From Oscillospiraceae bacterium (lineage in GTDB: Bacteria > Bacillota > Clostridia > Oscillospirales > Oscillospiraceae): a stretch of 64,000 bases of DNA. A program made the translations under genes and the position numbers. The notes beneath the pieces were generated by a model that worked only from the letters and a program-made list of their open reading frames with translations, ran no database searches and was not told where the DNA came from. The stretch covers positions 1 to 64,000 of the forward strand of contig JAGAMN010000020.1 in NCBI GenBank assembly GCA_017624715.1, read 5' to 3'. Each line of letters begins with the position of its first letter. Position 1 is the stretch's first letter. Shown piece after piece: positions 49,959-59,068 of the stretch.

Positions 49959-51380
49959 TTAGTCGATATCCCGGACGACTTCCTCAGGGGGATTGTCCAG
50001 CACTTCGGGATGGGCAAGCAGACGGCGGTAATGCTTAAAGAAGGTAGCGTAATAGTAGCCGTCGCAAATGCGCTCATCCAAAACGAATTTTACATCTATG
50101 TACTTTTTCTGCACAACACTGCCGTCTTCCTGCACTTCCAGGGCTCTGCGCTTGCAGCCAAAGGCACCAAACACAGGCAGGTTGCCGAAGTCATACAGGT
50201 GGTGGTAGATGGGGGGGATACCCAAAGAACCCATACTGGTGAAGAACAGGCTTCCGTGGAAGGGGCTCAGCTCCAGCAGGAACTTGGGCAGCAGACCGAA
50301 ATAGTCCAGCAGCTTCAGCAGCCAAACCACAAACTTCAGCACCACGCTGGGGATCAGATTCAGGGACATAATCAGGCCGTCCAGGCTGGAGTCCAGCTCC
50401 TTGGTGGCCTTGACGCTTTCCACAGCGGCATTGAGCTTGTAGTAAACATCCTCTGCGGTGTCGTGGGGATTCAGGTGGACTTTGATGGAAGTGTCGGGAG
50501 AATCCACATTCATTTCCTTCTTGATGACCATGCAGTACTGGATGTCTTCATCTCTGGTGTAGACCTTCTGGCCGCTGATAAAGCGGTTCAGCTGAGGATA
50601 CTTGGCAATGCCACGGACATAGGCAGCCAGCAGCACATGAGTGATACCAAAATCGGTCAGACCCTCTCTGCGCTTTTGGCGGATATAGCGGTCAATGTGG
50701 GTGATTTCAAAGGATTCCTCGAACAGATTGGAGCAGGTGTTACGCTCCACCTGGAAATATGCAGTGATCTGGGCCATGGGAGCCAGGGTGCGGATCTTCC
50801 GGCCGTCATTGCGGTCACCCCAGGTGGGATGGTACTTGCCATCGGAATGGGGGCGGATCACAAAGACCAGCAGGGAAGCGCCGGCCAGCATGATGAGGTC
50901 CGGCATCAGGGGCATCAGCACAGTCCAGTTGCGAGCCATAACAGCGTCCTTATGGTAGTAAAGGATCATTGCCAAAGGAAGCAGGGGAACCGGCAGCAGA
51001 AGCCACACAGCCCGCGCCCAGCGACCGTTGGTGATCTCTGCGTAGATCACACCCAGAAAAATCAGACAGATCCAAAACAGGCAGGAGATGATCAAATTAT
51101 CCACATTGGCGGAGATCCAAATGCCGGAATAGATCACGATCAGCCAAACAGGCAGAGCGGTCTTATAAAACTGCTCTTTGCCGTTGATGAGGACGATGAG
51201 CACGAACAGCAAGGTGGCTGCTACTGGCAGAACGATTTGGCTCCACACTTGCAGTGAATCGCCGGTTCCTTTCATACAGGCGATCACAATGCGGGCCACT
51301 GCCGAGCCGACCAAGATCAGTGCCATCAGCCATGTCAGCACATTTTTGTTGCTGACATAAAAAGATTTTCTTCTTTCCAT
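49959..51380 (-). CDS. Membrane protein with 2-oxoacid dehydrogenase E2/CAT-like domain lacking the catalytic histidine
   Basis: 473 residues. Five to six membrane helices fill residues 12-175. The rest (about 195-465) is an E2/chloramphenicol acetyltransferase-like fold with FHGSLFFTSMGSLGIPPIYH, FGAFGCKRR and FVLDERICDGYYYATFFKHY. In active E2 and CAT enzymes the equivalent of DER is DHR or HHA, with a catalytic histidine; here it is glutamate. There is no lipoyl or E1-binding domain. So it is either a binding protein or uses another chemistry. It is co-transcribed with birA, whose product acts on a related swinging-arm cofactor, a suggestive but unproven link. No ribosome site; see the promoter entry. 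Confidence 0.8.
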   Translation of the reverse strand: MERRKSFYVSNKNVLTWLMALILVGSAVARIVIACMKGTGDSLQVWSQIVLPVAATLLFVLIVLINGKEQFYKTALPVWLIVIYSGIWISANVDNLIISCLFWICLIFLGVIYAEITNGRWARAVWLLLPVPLLPLAMILYYHKDAVMARNWTVLMPLMPDLIMLAGASLLVFVIRPHSDGKYHPTWGDRNDGRKIRTLAPMAQITAYFQVERNTCSNLFEESFEITHIDRYIRQKRREGLTDFGITHVLLAAYVRGIAKYPQLNRFISGQKVYTRDEDIQYCMVIKKEMNVDSPDTSIKVHLNPHDTAEDVYYKLNAAVESVKATKELDSSLDGLIMSLNLIPSVVLKFVVWLLKLLDYFGLLPKFLLELSPFHGSLFFTSMGSLGIPPIYHHLYDFGNLPVFGAFGCKRRALEVQEDGSVVQKKYIDVKFVLDERICDGYYYATFFKHYRRLLAHPEVLDNPPEEVVRDID

Positions 51381-51389
51381 AACACGATA

Positions 51390-51418
51390 ATCATAACATA
51401 TTCTTAAGAATTTGACAA
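51390..51418 (-). promoter_or_regulatory. Promoter giving a nearly leaderless transcript
   Basis: Minus-strand TTGTCA (51413-51418), 17 bases, TATGAT (51390-51395). The ATG of the E2-like gene begins only 9 bases after the -10 box, so the transcript should have a 0-3 base leader. Confidence 0.7.
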
Positions 51419-51437
51419 TAGAAAAAGTATATAAATG

Positions 51438-51466
51438 AAGAAACGACCCGGTTTGGGTCGTTTCTT
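51438..51466. terminator. Terminator after the lipoprotein
   Basis: AAGAAACGACCC / GGGTCGTTTCTT perfect 12-bp stem with a 5-base loop. The same arms form the terminator at 53873-53914. Confidence 0.85.
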
Positions 51467-51482
51467 GATGTAAAAGTGAGCC

Positions 51483-52349
51483 TTAGAAAGCGATCGAAAA
51501 GCGAGTAAATATTCTTTCAAAAACGGCAAAATCATTGCTGGTCTGCTGGCTGACGGTATCCTTACTGCCACCATAGCAGACTGTGCTGCCGTTGTCGCCA
51601 TAGCTGCCGATATACCAACCGTTGGGGGCGGCATCTGAACCAACGAACAGATCAATGACCTCTTCGGAGGGGATATCAGCAGCGGTGGCAGAAACCTGTG
51701 TGTACATACCTTCCTCAAAGGAGATGTTAGTTAGAGACAGGATAGTGGCAGAGAAGCTTTCCTCGGTGGAGATGGCGTTGCACAGCCCCTTTAATCCGCC
51801 CAGTTCCACCTGAAATACTGCGAGCATGGGAATATAGAAACCTTTATTTGTTTTCTCCGGGGCCGCATGGATCACAACAGCCAACAGTTCCCGATTGTTT
51901 TGGCTGTCCACCCGGTAAAGATAGCTGCCCTTGGGTTGACCGGCACCCAAATTGATCCAGACGGTAGTACCAACGGCGCTTTGGTCAGCAGAGGGGATCC
52001 TGGAAATCTCCGGCAGGGTGCCGGGGGGTACCAACTCGGTACCAGGCTGGATCTTGCCGTTATAATTGATGTCGGTAAGCAGTTGAGAAACATAGGTTTG
52101 AGGATCTGCGCTGCTTTCGGTGGTGGGAGGCGGCGCTGCTTCGGTAGGTTCAGCCTCAGTGGGCTCTGCTTCGGTAGGTTCAGCCTCAGTGGGCTCTGTT
52201 TCAGCGGGCTCTGTTTCAGTGGGCTCTGTTTCAGTGGGCGCTACCTCTGTCGGCGTTGATTCTGTAGGTGCCGCATCTGTGGGGTCTGCTTTACAGCCGC
52301 AGATGCAAAGAAGCATACTGATTGTTAAGAGTACAGCAATTACTTTCAT
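51483..52349 (-). CDS. Lipoprotein with PTE repeat linker
   Basis: 288 residues: lipobox CICGC (cysteine near 19), a linker of about 50 residues made of five-residue PTEAE/PTETE repeats, then a domain of about 200 residues (INYNGKIQPGTELVPPG; VGTTVWINLGAGQPKGSYLY; IPSEEVIDLFVG) with no known motif. GGAGG precedes the ATG, 14 bases after the secreted protease gene, so the two form an operon. A role as surface partner or inhibitor of the protease is a guess. Confidence 0.8.
   Translation of the reverse strand: MKVIAVLLTISMLLCICGCKADPTDAAPTESTPTEVAPTETEPTETEPAETEPTEAEPTEAEPTEAEPTEAAPPPTTESSADPQTYVSQLLTDINYNGKIQPGTELVPPGTLPEISRIPSADQSAVGTTVWINLGAGQPKGSYLYRVDSQNNRELLAVVIHAAPEKTNKGFYIPMLAVFQVELGGLKGLCNAISTEESFSATILSLTNISFEEGMYTQVSATAADIPSEEVIDLFVGSDAAPNGWYIGSYGDNGSTVCYGGSKDTVSQQTSNDFAVFERIFTRFSIAF
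52141..52245. repeat. 15-bp coding tandem repeat
   Basis: Seven near-identical 15-base units (such as TCAGTGGGCTCTGTT) encode the PTE linker. The first two 30-base blocks differ at one base only. Copy number is likely to vary by slippage. Confidence 0.85.
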
Positions 52350-52363
52350 TTACTTACCTCCAT

Positions 52364-53656
52364 TCATTCAGGGATATGCGTGTCGCAAATTTGTTGCGGT
52401 GTAATTCCGGTGATTCCAGAATATCCGCATACAATACATCTGTTTAATACATCGTTTCCATTGACACTATGCCGAGCATATTCAACATAATCGCAACTGG
52501 CACAGCTTCTTGCGTGAAATAAATTATCATATTCTGTCCACGAGTTCATACTATGAGAATAGCCGTTATTGACGAGATAGCCACATTCATAGAACCAACT
52601 TGCAGATGCGACATATTCCCTGTATTGTTGGTCCGAAGTATCCCATCCCATGTTCATCGTGAACACAGCTGTTGAAGTGGGATCGCTTTCTTCATATGTT
52701 ACGGAATAGATCAAAACACTGTGATCCCAATCGGCGCCACAGTTAGTCCCCATAGAAGCAATGGCAGGATGCCCGGATCTGAGGGTGGTGATGATTTTAT
52801 TGATGGCAGAAGTTTGACTGGTATGTATAGACTCAAGACTATAATGCAGTCCTTGATCAATTAGATAGTCGGTGACCCCTTGCTTTGCGTTTCGTATAAA
52901 GATACCACCCTGTTCGCCAGTGCCATATACATAGTTGTTTAAGAGTTGGTGAAATGCTTCGGACGAGCCACTTCCTTGTTCGTATTGTGCACTTATAAAT
53001 GCGTCGTTAGAATAGTTATCGTAATAATTAAGGAGCATTTGCGCAGCTATAACGGTACATGTCCCGTTTGCATTATGACCATAATCAGAGAGATTTGCAA
53101 AATAACTACGGCCGACAGTTGCTTCGATATAATTTGGAAGAGTTGGAAGTCCAGGTTTAGCTCTGGTGGTTAAAATGTTGATTGCTTGCAATTGAATACT
53201 TTTTGCGTTAAATTCTTTATTTGCAACCGCGATGGATTCGCTTTCAGATAAATATGCGTTTGTTGCATAATTATAGTATTGGCCATCTTCATATTTGCAA
53301 TAAATTCCAGGTCCTCCATAATAAACGACTTCATCAGTAGAGATATTTATGGGTGAAGTGCTACCAATTGCATAGCAAGCCTCCATAAGACTCTGCGTTT
53401 CATTCAAAAGGATAGCATAGCCGTAAGGCGATAATTCATATAAAGTATATTCAGCTTGGTTTGCAAAACTGTATAGAGGATGTTGGTTAGTAACCTCATA
53501 AAGCACATCATTCGTACTATAACGGTTAATTATGTCGTTTATGGAATTGTTATTAGAATATGGTGATACGGCCAATGAAGTAGATGCAGTAGAAAACAGG
53601 AAAAGAAAAATGAGCAACAGAGACAAGATGCGTTTGTGCGTTATTTTGAAGTTCAT
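52364..53656 (-). CDS. Secreted papain-like cysteine protease (C10/C39-like)
   Basis: 430 residues with a signal peptide (to about 29), a propeptide-like region, and a papain-type catalytic core: Cys200 in NGTCTVIAAQMLLNYYD, His312 in WDHSVLIYSVTYEE and Asn335 in FTMNMGWDT, in the right order and spacing for streptopain- or C39-like peptidases. The last 50 residues hold two CxxC pairs (CASCDYVEY, CIVCGYSG) like a small zinc ribbon. The DNA is strongly AT-rich compared with flanking genes. AAGGAGG and a promoter precede it. Substrate unknown. Confidence 0.85.
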   Translation of the reverse strand: MNFKITHKRILSLLLIFLFLFSTASTSLAVSPYSNNNSINDIINRYSTNDVLYEVTNQHPLYSFANQAEYTLYELSPYGYAILLNETQSLMEACYAIGSTSPINISTDEVVYYGGPGIYCKYEDGQYYNYATNAYLSESESIAVANKEFNAKSIQLQAINILTTRAKPGLPTLPNYIEATVGRSYFANLSDYGHNANGTCTVIAAQMLLNYYDNYSNDAFISAQYEQGSGSSEAFHQLLNNYVYGTGEQGGIFIRNAKQGVTDYLIDQGLHYSLESIHTSQTSAINKIITTLRSGHPAIASMGTNCGADWDHSVLIYSVTYEESDPTSTAVFTMNMGWDTSDQQYREYVASASWFYECGYLVNNGYSHSMNSWTEYDNLFHARSCASCDYVEYARHSVNGNDVLNRCIVCGYSGITGITPQQICDTHIPE

Positions 53657-53744
53657 ATTGATTCCTCCTTAATGATTGTGAACGAGTAGCTGATGACATT
53701 CCGGAAACGATTAGGATTAATAATTAATCATAATTATCACATAT

Positions 53745-53773
53745 AGAATAACACAAATATAAGTCGAATACAA
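53745..53773 (-). promoter_or_regulatory. Promoter of the protease-lipoprotein operon
   Basis: Minus-strand TTGTAT (53768-53773), 17 bases, TATTCT (53745-53750), with an AT-rich leader of about 85 bases. Confidence 0.6.
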
Positions 53774-53872
53774 TTGGAAGAATAAACAAATTTTACTATT
53801 GGGTTTGGTATGATTGCATATTTATATGTACTTGCTGTTGAGAGTGTGCATTATTGCCGGCAGATATGAATC

Positions 53873-53914
53873 AAGAAACGACCCAATGTGGCATAAGCCT
53901 TGGGTCGTTTCTTT
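53873..53914 (-). terminator. Terminator after proC
   Basis: AAGAAACGACCCAA / TTGGGTCGTTTCTT with a 13-base loop, directly after the proC stop. The arms repeat those at 51438-51466. Confidence 0.85.
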
Positions 53915-53915
53915 G

Positions 53916-54722
53916 TTATTTTCCAAGCGCTTGATTGCGTTCGTGGGCGCGCTTGACGGCATCTATGACGGCTGCGCGGAAAGCGCCTTCTTCCAATGCC
54001 CGAACACCGGCGATGGTGGAGCCACCGGGGGAGCAGACCTCGTCTTTCAGTACCCCGGGATGCTTGCCGGTTTCCAGGGCCAGCTTGGCGGAACCCAGAA
54101 GCATTTGGCTGGCATAAAGCAGCGCTTTTTGTCGGGGCAGGCCACAGGCAACACCGCCGTCGGCCAATGCCTCCAGGAACATAGCTGCATAGGCAGGACC
54201 GCAGCCGGCCACCGCACTGCCGGCATCGATAAGATTTTCAGGCAGATGATCCAGCACACCGGCAAATTGCATATCCTCCAGGAACAGCGCTAGGGCTGTA
54301 TCGGAGACATTTTCCGTCTTATCGTACATAATGACGCCTTCGCCTACCGCGCAGGGTGTGTTGGGCATGATGCGGATCACAGGGTAAGCGCCGCCGGCCA
54401 TGGTTTGGATTCGCTCCATGGTCAGACCGGCAGCCATAGTGACCAGCACGAATTCATCCTTCCGCTGTACAAGAATGGGGGAGAGCTCGTTAAGCAGTGT
54501 GCCCATCTGCTGGGGCTTGACTCCCAGGAAAAGAAAGCCGCATTCGGATGCAACGTGCTCCTTGGTGGCCACCTGGCAGCCCAGGCAATCAGCCAATGCC
54601 TCTGCCTTGGCTGCGGTGCGGTTGGTAAGATAGATCTGCCCGGCAGGCATGGCCTTTGCGGCGGCTTTTGCCAAAGCACCGCCCATATTGCCTGTGCCGA
54701 TGAAACCAATGGTATTTATCAT
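53916..54722 (-). CDS. proC: Pyrroline-5-carboxylate reductase
   Basis: Last step of proline synthesis: P5C plus NAD(P)H to proline. 268 residues with the dinucleotide motif GFIGTGNMGGA, LFLGVKPQQM, RIMPNTPCAVGEG and the C-terminal signature DEVCSPGGSTIAGV. ATG 54722 is set by AAGGAG. It ends the seven-gene run from znuA. Confidence 0.96.
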   Translation of the reverse strand: MINTIGFIGTGNMGGALAKAAAKAMPAGQIYLTNRTAAKAEALADCLGCQVATKEHVASECGFLFLGVKPQQMGTLLNELSPILVQRKDEFVLVTMAAGLTMERIQTMAGGAYPVIRIMPNTPCAVGEGVIMYDKTENVSDTALALFLEDMQFAGVLDHLPENLIDAGSAVAGCGPAYAAMFLEALADGGVACGLPRQKALLYASQMLLGSAKLALETGKHPGVLKDEVCSPGGSTIAGVRALEEGAFRAAVIDAVKRAHERNQALGK

Positions 54723-54736
54723 AAGATCACTCCTTG

Positions 54737-55981
54737 TTAACGGATCTGTCCGTTGCCGCGGATCACGTATTTGTAGCTGCAAAGCTCTTCCAGACCCATG
54801 GGACCACGGGCATGGAGCTTTTGGGTAGAGATACCCATTTCGCAGCCTAAGCCAAACTCTCCACCATCGGTGAACCGGGTGGAGCAGTTTACATACACCG
54901 CAGCGCTGTCTACCATTTGTGTAAAACAGTTGGCAGTTTGCGCATTTTCCGTAATAATCGCTTCGCTGTGTCCGGTGGAATGCTGTCCGATATGAGCGAT
55001 GGCTTGCTCCGGGCTGTCCACAACGGCAACTGCCAAGATATAGTCCAAGAATTCTGTGTCGAAATCAGCCTCATTTGCCGGTATGCCGGGAATGATGGCT
55101 GCGGCAGAACTGTCCAAACGCAGCTGAACCGGCTGTTGCCGGTCGAGAACCAACCGTTTGTGAAGTTTTGGCAAAAACTCTTCGGCAATATCCCGGTGTA
55201 CCAGGCAGACCTCCATGGCATTGCATACGGAGGGGCGGCTGGTTTTTGCATTTTCAATGATATCCAGGGCCTTGCTTTGGTCGGCTTCCTTGTCCACATA
55301 AATATGGCAAATGCCGGTGCCGGTTTGGATGCAGGGGACACGTGCATTTTCCACACAATTTTGGATCAGCCCTGCTCCTCCCCGGGGGATCAGAAGATCC
55401 ACATAGCCCACGGCGGTCATCAGCTCCCGGGCACTTTCCCGGGTGGTATCTTGCACAAGCTGAACCAAAGCGCCGGGGATACCGACCTGCAGAAGACCCA
55501 GCTGTAATATGTTCACGATAGCATTGGCAGAACGGAAGGCATCCTTACCGCTGCGAAGCACGCAGGCATTGCCGGATTTTATCGCCAAGGCTGCAGCATC
55601 GGAGGTTACGTTGGGGCGGCTTTCGTAGATGATGGCCACAACGCCCATAGGAACGCTCTTTCGCTCAATGATCAGTCCGTTGGGACGTTGCACCTGCCGC
55701 AGCACCTTGCCTACAGGATCGGGCAGCTGGGCTACCTGACGGATGCCGTCAGCCATAGCTTCGATCCGCTGGGTGGTCAGGGCCAACCGGTCCAGCATAG
55801 AGGGACTCAAAGTGTCTTTTGCGGCGCTCATATCCATTTCATTGGCCTGTAAAATCGCCGGGATATTTGCAATCAGCGCATCTGCCATAGAATGAAGCGC
55901 CCGGTTTTTGGTTTCGGTATCTGCGGCGGCCAGAATGCTGCAACAGCCCTTGGCCTGCTTTAAAATATCTTGGGTGGTCAT
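54737..55981 (-). CDS. proA: Glutamate-5-semialdehyde dehydrogenase
   Basis: Reduces glutamyl 5-phosphate to the semialdehyde. 414 residues of the aldehyde dehydrogenase fold with [20 protein letters not shown] and the catalytic cysteine in [11 protein letters not shown]. Start at 55981 (AAGG upstream) overlaps proB by four bases. Confidence 0.96.
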   Translation of the reverse strand: MTTQDILKQAKGCCSILAAADTETKNRALHSMADALIANIPAILQANEMDMSAAKDTLSPSMLDRLALTTQRIEAMADGIRQVAQLPDPVGKVLRQVQRPNGLIIERKSVPMGVVAIIYESRPNVTSDAAALAIKSGNACVLRSGKDAFRSANAIVNILQLGLLQVGIPGALVQLVQDTTRESARELMTAVGYVDLLIPRGGAGLIQNCVENARVPCIQTGTGICHIYVDKEADQSKALDIIENAKTSRPSVCNAMEVCLVHRDIAEEFLPKLHKRLVLDRQQPVQLRLDSSAAAIIPGIPANEADFDTEFLDYILAVAVVDSPEQAIAHIGQHSTGHSEAIITENAQTANCFTQMVDSAAVYVNCSTRFTDGGEFGLGCEMGISTQKLHARGPMGLEELCSYKYVIRGNGQIR

Positions 55982-56766
55982 ACCGCCACCTTCTTTCCGA
56001 TGAATCGGGTGCCCACGGCCTTTCCGTCGCACAGGTCATACAGCAATTCAGGATTCTCGCCATTCATGATGATCATGTCAAAGCCAGCATCCATGGCAAT
56101 TTTGGCAGCGCGGAGTTTCGTTGCCATGCCGCCGGAGCCCAGGGAAGATCCGGCACCACCGGCCAGGGCAAGGATATCCTCTGTCAGTTCCTCGACAATG
56201 GGAATCAGTGTTGCAGTGGGGTCTTTGTGGGGATCGGCAGTGTACAGCCCCTGGATGTCCGACAGCAGAACCAAAAGATCTGCCTGTAATAATCTTGCCA
56301 CAATGGCAGATAGAGTATCGTTTTCACCGATGGTGGTGTGAATGCCAATTTCGTCGGTGGAAACGGCATCGTTTTCATTGATGATAGGGATGGCTTTCCA
56401 ATCTACCAGCTGCTGCAAGGTATCGTGTACCTTCTCACTGCGCCGGGGATCCTGAATGTCATCAGCGGTGAGCAGCAATTGGGCGACGGTGTGGCCGTGT
56501 TCGGTAAACAGCTTGTCGTATGTATACATCAAGGCGCACTGACCTACTGCGGCTGCGGCCTGCTTGCCGCACATATCCTTGGGGCGACCGGGAAGGCCCA
56601 GTTTGCCTACACCCATGCCAATAGCGCCTGAGGACACCAGTACGACCTGATGACCGGCGTTTTGCAGATCGCTGAGGACTTTGCACAGAAGTTCCACCCG
56701 GCGGATGTTCAGCCGACCGCCGGCGTGCGCCAGGGTAGAAGTTCCAACCTTAATTACAATTTTCAT
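55978..56766 (-). CDS. proB: Glutamate 5-kinase, PUA-less
   Basis: Phosphorylates glutamate and is the usual feedback-controlled step of proline synthesis. 262 residues: [28 protein letters not shown] and [15 protein letters not shown] of the amino-acid kinase fold. The C-terminal PUA domain (about 100 residues in E. coli) is missing, as in several Firmicutes. AAGGAGG precedes ATG 56766. The longer open frame upstream has no ribosome site. Confidence 0.95.
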   Translation of the reverse strand: MKIVIKVGTSTLAHAGGRLNIRRVELLCKVLSDLQNAGHQVVLVSSGAIGMGVGKLGLPGRPKDMCGKQAAAAVGQCALMYTYDKLFTEHGHTVAQLLLTADDIQDPRRSEKVHDTLQQLVDWKAIPIINENDAVSTDEIGIHTTIGENDTLSAIVARLLQADLLVLLSDIQGLYTADPHKDPTATLIPIVEELTEDILALAGGAGSSLGSGGMATKLRAAKIAMDAGFDMIIMNGENPELLYDLCDGKAVGTRFIGKKVAV

Positions 56767-56788
56767 AAAAATCCCTCCTTGGGAACTG

Positions 56789-57475
56789 TTACAACCGGGA
56801 AACCTCCTGCACCTGCAGGCGATCTTCGGTGACGGTAAAGCGAATGTCAAATCCGGCAAAGCTCAGACCATAGACCCGGTCAGAATCTTTTTGATAAGAG
56901 GGCCGGGGGTCGTGGGAAAGCACACCAATGACGGCCTCCCGCTTGTCTTCCGGCAGCAGGGACAATAGGGATTCCGGGAAATCCACATCCAACAGGAATT
57001 CCCCTGCGGTATCGGTAAAGCCGCCGGTGGCCTCGGGATGGCTGTCACCATAGGGAATATAGGGCTTGATGTCAAAAATCGGTGTTCCGTCCATCAAATC
57101 CGCACCGCCCACATGGAGCACTGAGCCGTATTCCGCTGTTTGCTCAACACCCAGAAGTTTCACGCTGGAAAGGCCCAAAGAATTGGGTCGGAAAGGGGAG
57201 CGAGTGGCAAAGACACCCATTCGGGTATTGCCGCCTAGGCGGGGCGGACGGACGGTCGGTGACCAATCCTTACGGACAGCTTCGGAAAATTGCCAAATCA
57301 GCCACAGATGGGAATAACCCTCGATGCCACGGAGCGTATCCGGGTTGCGAAATTCCGGCTCAAAGATGATCGTTGCCCGGAGAGAATCCACCAGACCGCT
57401 TTGCCGTGGGATGCCGAATTTGGTGGGGAAGTCGCTTTTAATGTGGGCGATGACGCGAATAGTTACATCCTGCAT
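56789..57475 (-). CDS. trmO: tRNA m6t6A37 methyltransferase
   Basis: TrmO (TsaA/YaeB) methylates N6-threonylcarbamoyladenosine 37 using SAM. 228 residues: GIPRQSGLVDS, GIEGYSHLWLIWQF, NTRMGVFATRSPFRPNSLGL and DIKPYIPYGD, then the C-terminal extension. It starts one base after the znuB stop and precedes proB by 22 bases, so it bridges the zinc and proline genes in one transcript. Confidence 0.93.
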   Translation of the reverse strand: MQDVTIRVIAHIKSDFPTKFGIPRQSGLVDSLRATIIFEPEFRNPDTLRGIEGYSHLWLIWQFSEAVRKDWSPTVRPPRLGGNTRMGVFATRSPFRPNSLGLSSVKLLGVEQTAEYGSVLHVGGADLMDGTPIFDIKPYIPYGDSHPEATGGFTDTAGEFLLDVDFPESLLSLLPEDKREAVIGVLSHDPRPSYQKDSDRVYGLSFAGFDIRFTVTEDRLQVQEVSRL

Positions 57476-57476
57476 G

Positions 57477-58316
57477 TTAAGCCCTCCGTTTGCGCAGGCA
57501 GAAGCTGATTGCGAAGATCAATGCCAATACCAGGGAAATAGCCGCGCCTGCACTGCTGCCGAGGTAATAGGAAATGCACAGGCCTGTGATACAAGCGATC
57601 AAAGCGAAAACCACGGAGATCGCATGATACTGCCGCAGATTTTTCGCCACATTTCTTGCTGCTGCACCGGGCAGCACCAGCAGAGAATTGAGAATCAAAA
57701 GACCCACGCTTGGAATAGTGAGGGTGACCACAACGGCAATGGCGGTGGTAAAAATACTCTGGGACAACCGTACCGGGATGCCCCGGGAGGATGCCAATTG
57801 AGGGTGGATGGCGGTCAGAGTCAGTCGGTTGCCGGCCAGCAGCCAAAAGATCACAACGCCCAGCAGCACCAATGCCAGCAGACCGATCTCACCGGCAGAA
57901 ACGGAAAGAATATCGCCAATAAGATACTTGTTGTACTTGGTGAAGCTGTCGCCGCCCAATGTGGCAATGAAGATACCCAAAGCCACCGCAGCGCTGGAAA
58001 ACACACCGATCAAGGTATCTGCTGCCTGATTGCTGCGACTGCGGACAAAGGAAAACAGCAGGGCAAAAACCACACTGAAGATCACCGCAACCCAAGTGGG
58101 GGCTGCTACACCGCAGATGCAGCCGATGGCTATGCCGGTGAAGGCAGAGTGGCCTAAGGCGTCGGAGAAGAAGCTCATTTTGCCGGTGACGATCATGGTG
58201 GACATGAGGCCAAACAGGGGCGCCATCAGCAAAATTGCCAGCATGGCGTTTTGCATGAACCGCCAGTGGAGCATCTCAAAGGGGAGGTTTTCGCAAAACC
58301 AGTACCAAACACTCAT
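57477..58316 (-). CDS. znuB: Metal ABC transporter permease (ZnuB/AdcB type)
   Basis: 279 residues with eight to nine membrane helices of the ABC-3 family; FFSDALGHSAFTGIAIG near 52 is the conserved interaction loop and LPGAAARNVAK is typical later. Moves Zn2+ (or Mn2+) with the ATPase. Overlaps znuC by four bases. Confidence 0.92.
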   Translation of the reverse strand: MSVWYWFCENLPFEMLHWRFMQNAMLAILLMAPLFGLMSTMIVTGKMSFFSDALGHSAFTGIAIGCICGVAAPTWVAVIFSVVFALLFSFVRSRSNQAADTLIGVFSSAAVALGIFIATLGGDSFTKYNKYLIGDILSVSAGEIGLLALVLLGVVIFWLLAGNRLTLTAIHPQLASSRGIPVRLSQSIFTTAIAVVVTLTIPSVGLLILNSLLVLPGAAARNVAKNLRQYHAISVVFALIACITGLCISYYLGSSAGAAISLVLALIFAISFCLRKRRA

Positions 58317-59068
58317 TTGACCTCGCCTCCTCTCATGCGGAACACCCGGCGAAAATCGTCGCTGCTCAGCACTTCCTCAGGCGTGCCCTGGCATACCAGT
58401 TTGTGGTCAAACAGCACTACTTTATCCGCATAGCGATGAAGCATGGTAAAGTCGTGGGTGGTCATCAAAATGGAAAGGTCGTAGGTTTGTCGGATCTCGT
58501 CCAGCATATCCATAAGCCCGGTCTGACCCTCCACATCCACACCGGACAGAGGTTCGTCCAGGATAAGAATATTGGGCAGTGGCTCCAAAGCCAGGGCGAG
58601 CAATACTCTTTGCAGCTCACCGCCGGACAATGTTCCCACTCGTTTGTCGATGAGGTCGGTAGCATGGACGCGATCCAGGCACTCTAAAATGCTTTGCCGC
58701 ATATTTTTTGGAATGCCCAGGAAAGCCGGTCGGCGGCTCTGGCAGCAGATAAACAGGTCTGCAACACTGACGGGATCGCCGGGCTCGAAGGCAGGACTTT
58801 GGGGTACATAGCCGATCCGGGGCTTGTGACTGCGCTGGCCCGGAGCGGAGAAGGCAATGACACCGTTGTAATCCAGCTGACCCAGAATTGCTTTTAGGAA
58901 TGTACTTTTACCTGCGCCGTTGGGGCCGATGAGAGCCACCATCTGACCGCAGTGTACATGCAGATTGATATTATCCAGGATGGTTTGATTACCGATCTTT
59001 ACGGACAAACCCTGTACCCGCAGGCAGCAGGAATCGCCGCAGCTGTTTCCGTGTATGACAGGACTCAT
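58313..59068 (-). CDS. znuC: Metal ABC transporter ATP-binding protein
   Basis: 251 residues: Walker A GPNGAGKST near 44, signature LSGGELQRV, Walker B LILDEPLSGVD, and the switch histidine in MTTHDF. The first 15 residues include CGDSCC, which is unusual and could touch metal. Overlaps znuA by four bases, so the three are coupled. Confidence 0.94.
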   Translation of the reverse strand: MSPVIHGNSCGDSCCLRVQGLSVKIGNQTILDNINLHVHCGQMVALIGPNGAGKSTFLKAILGQLDYNGVIAFSAPGQRSHKPRIGYVPQSPAFEPGDPVSVADLFICCQSRRPAFLGIPKNMRQSILECLDRVHATDLIDKRVGTLSGGELQRVLLALALEPLPNILILDEPLSGVDVEGQTGLMDMLDEIRQTYDLSILMTTHDFTMLHRYADKVVLFDHKLVCQGTPEEVLSSDDFRRVFRMRGGEVK

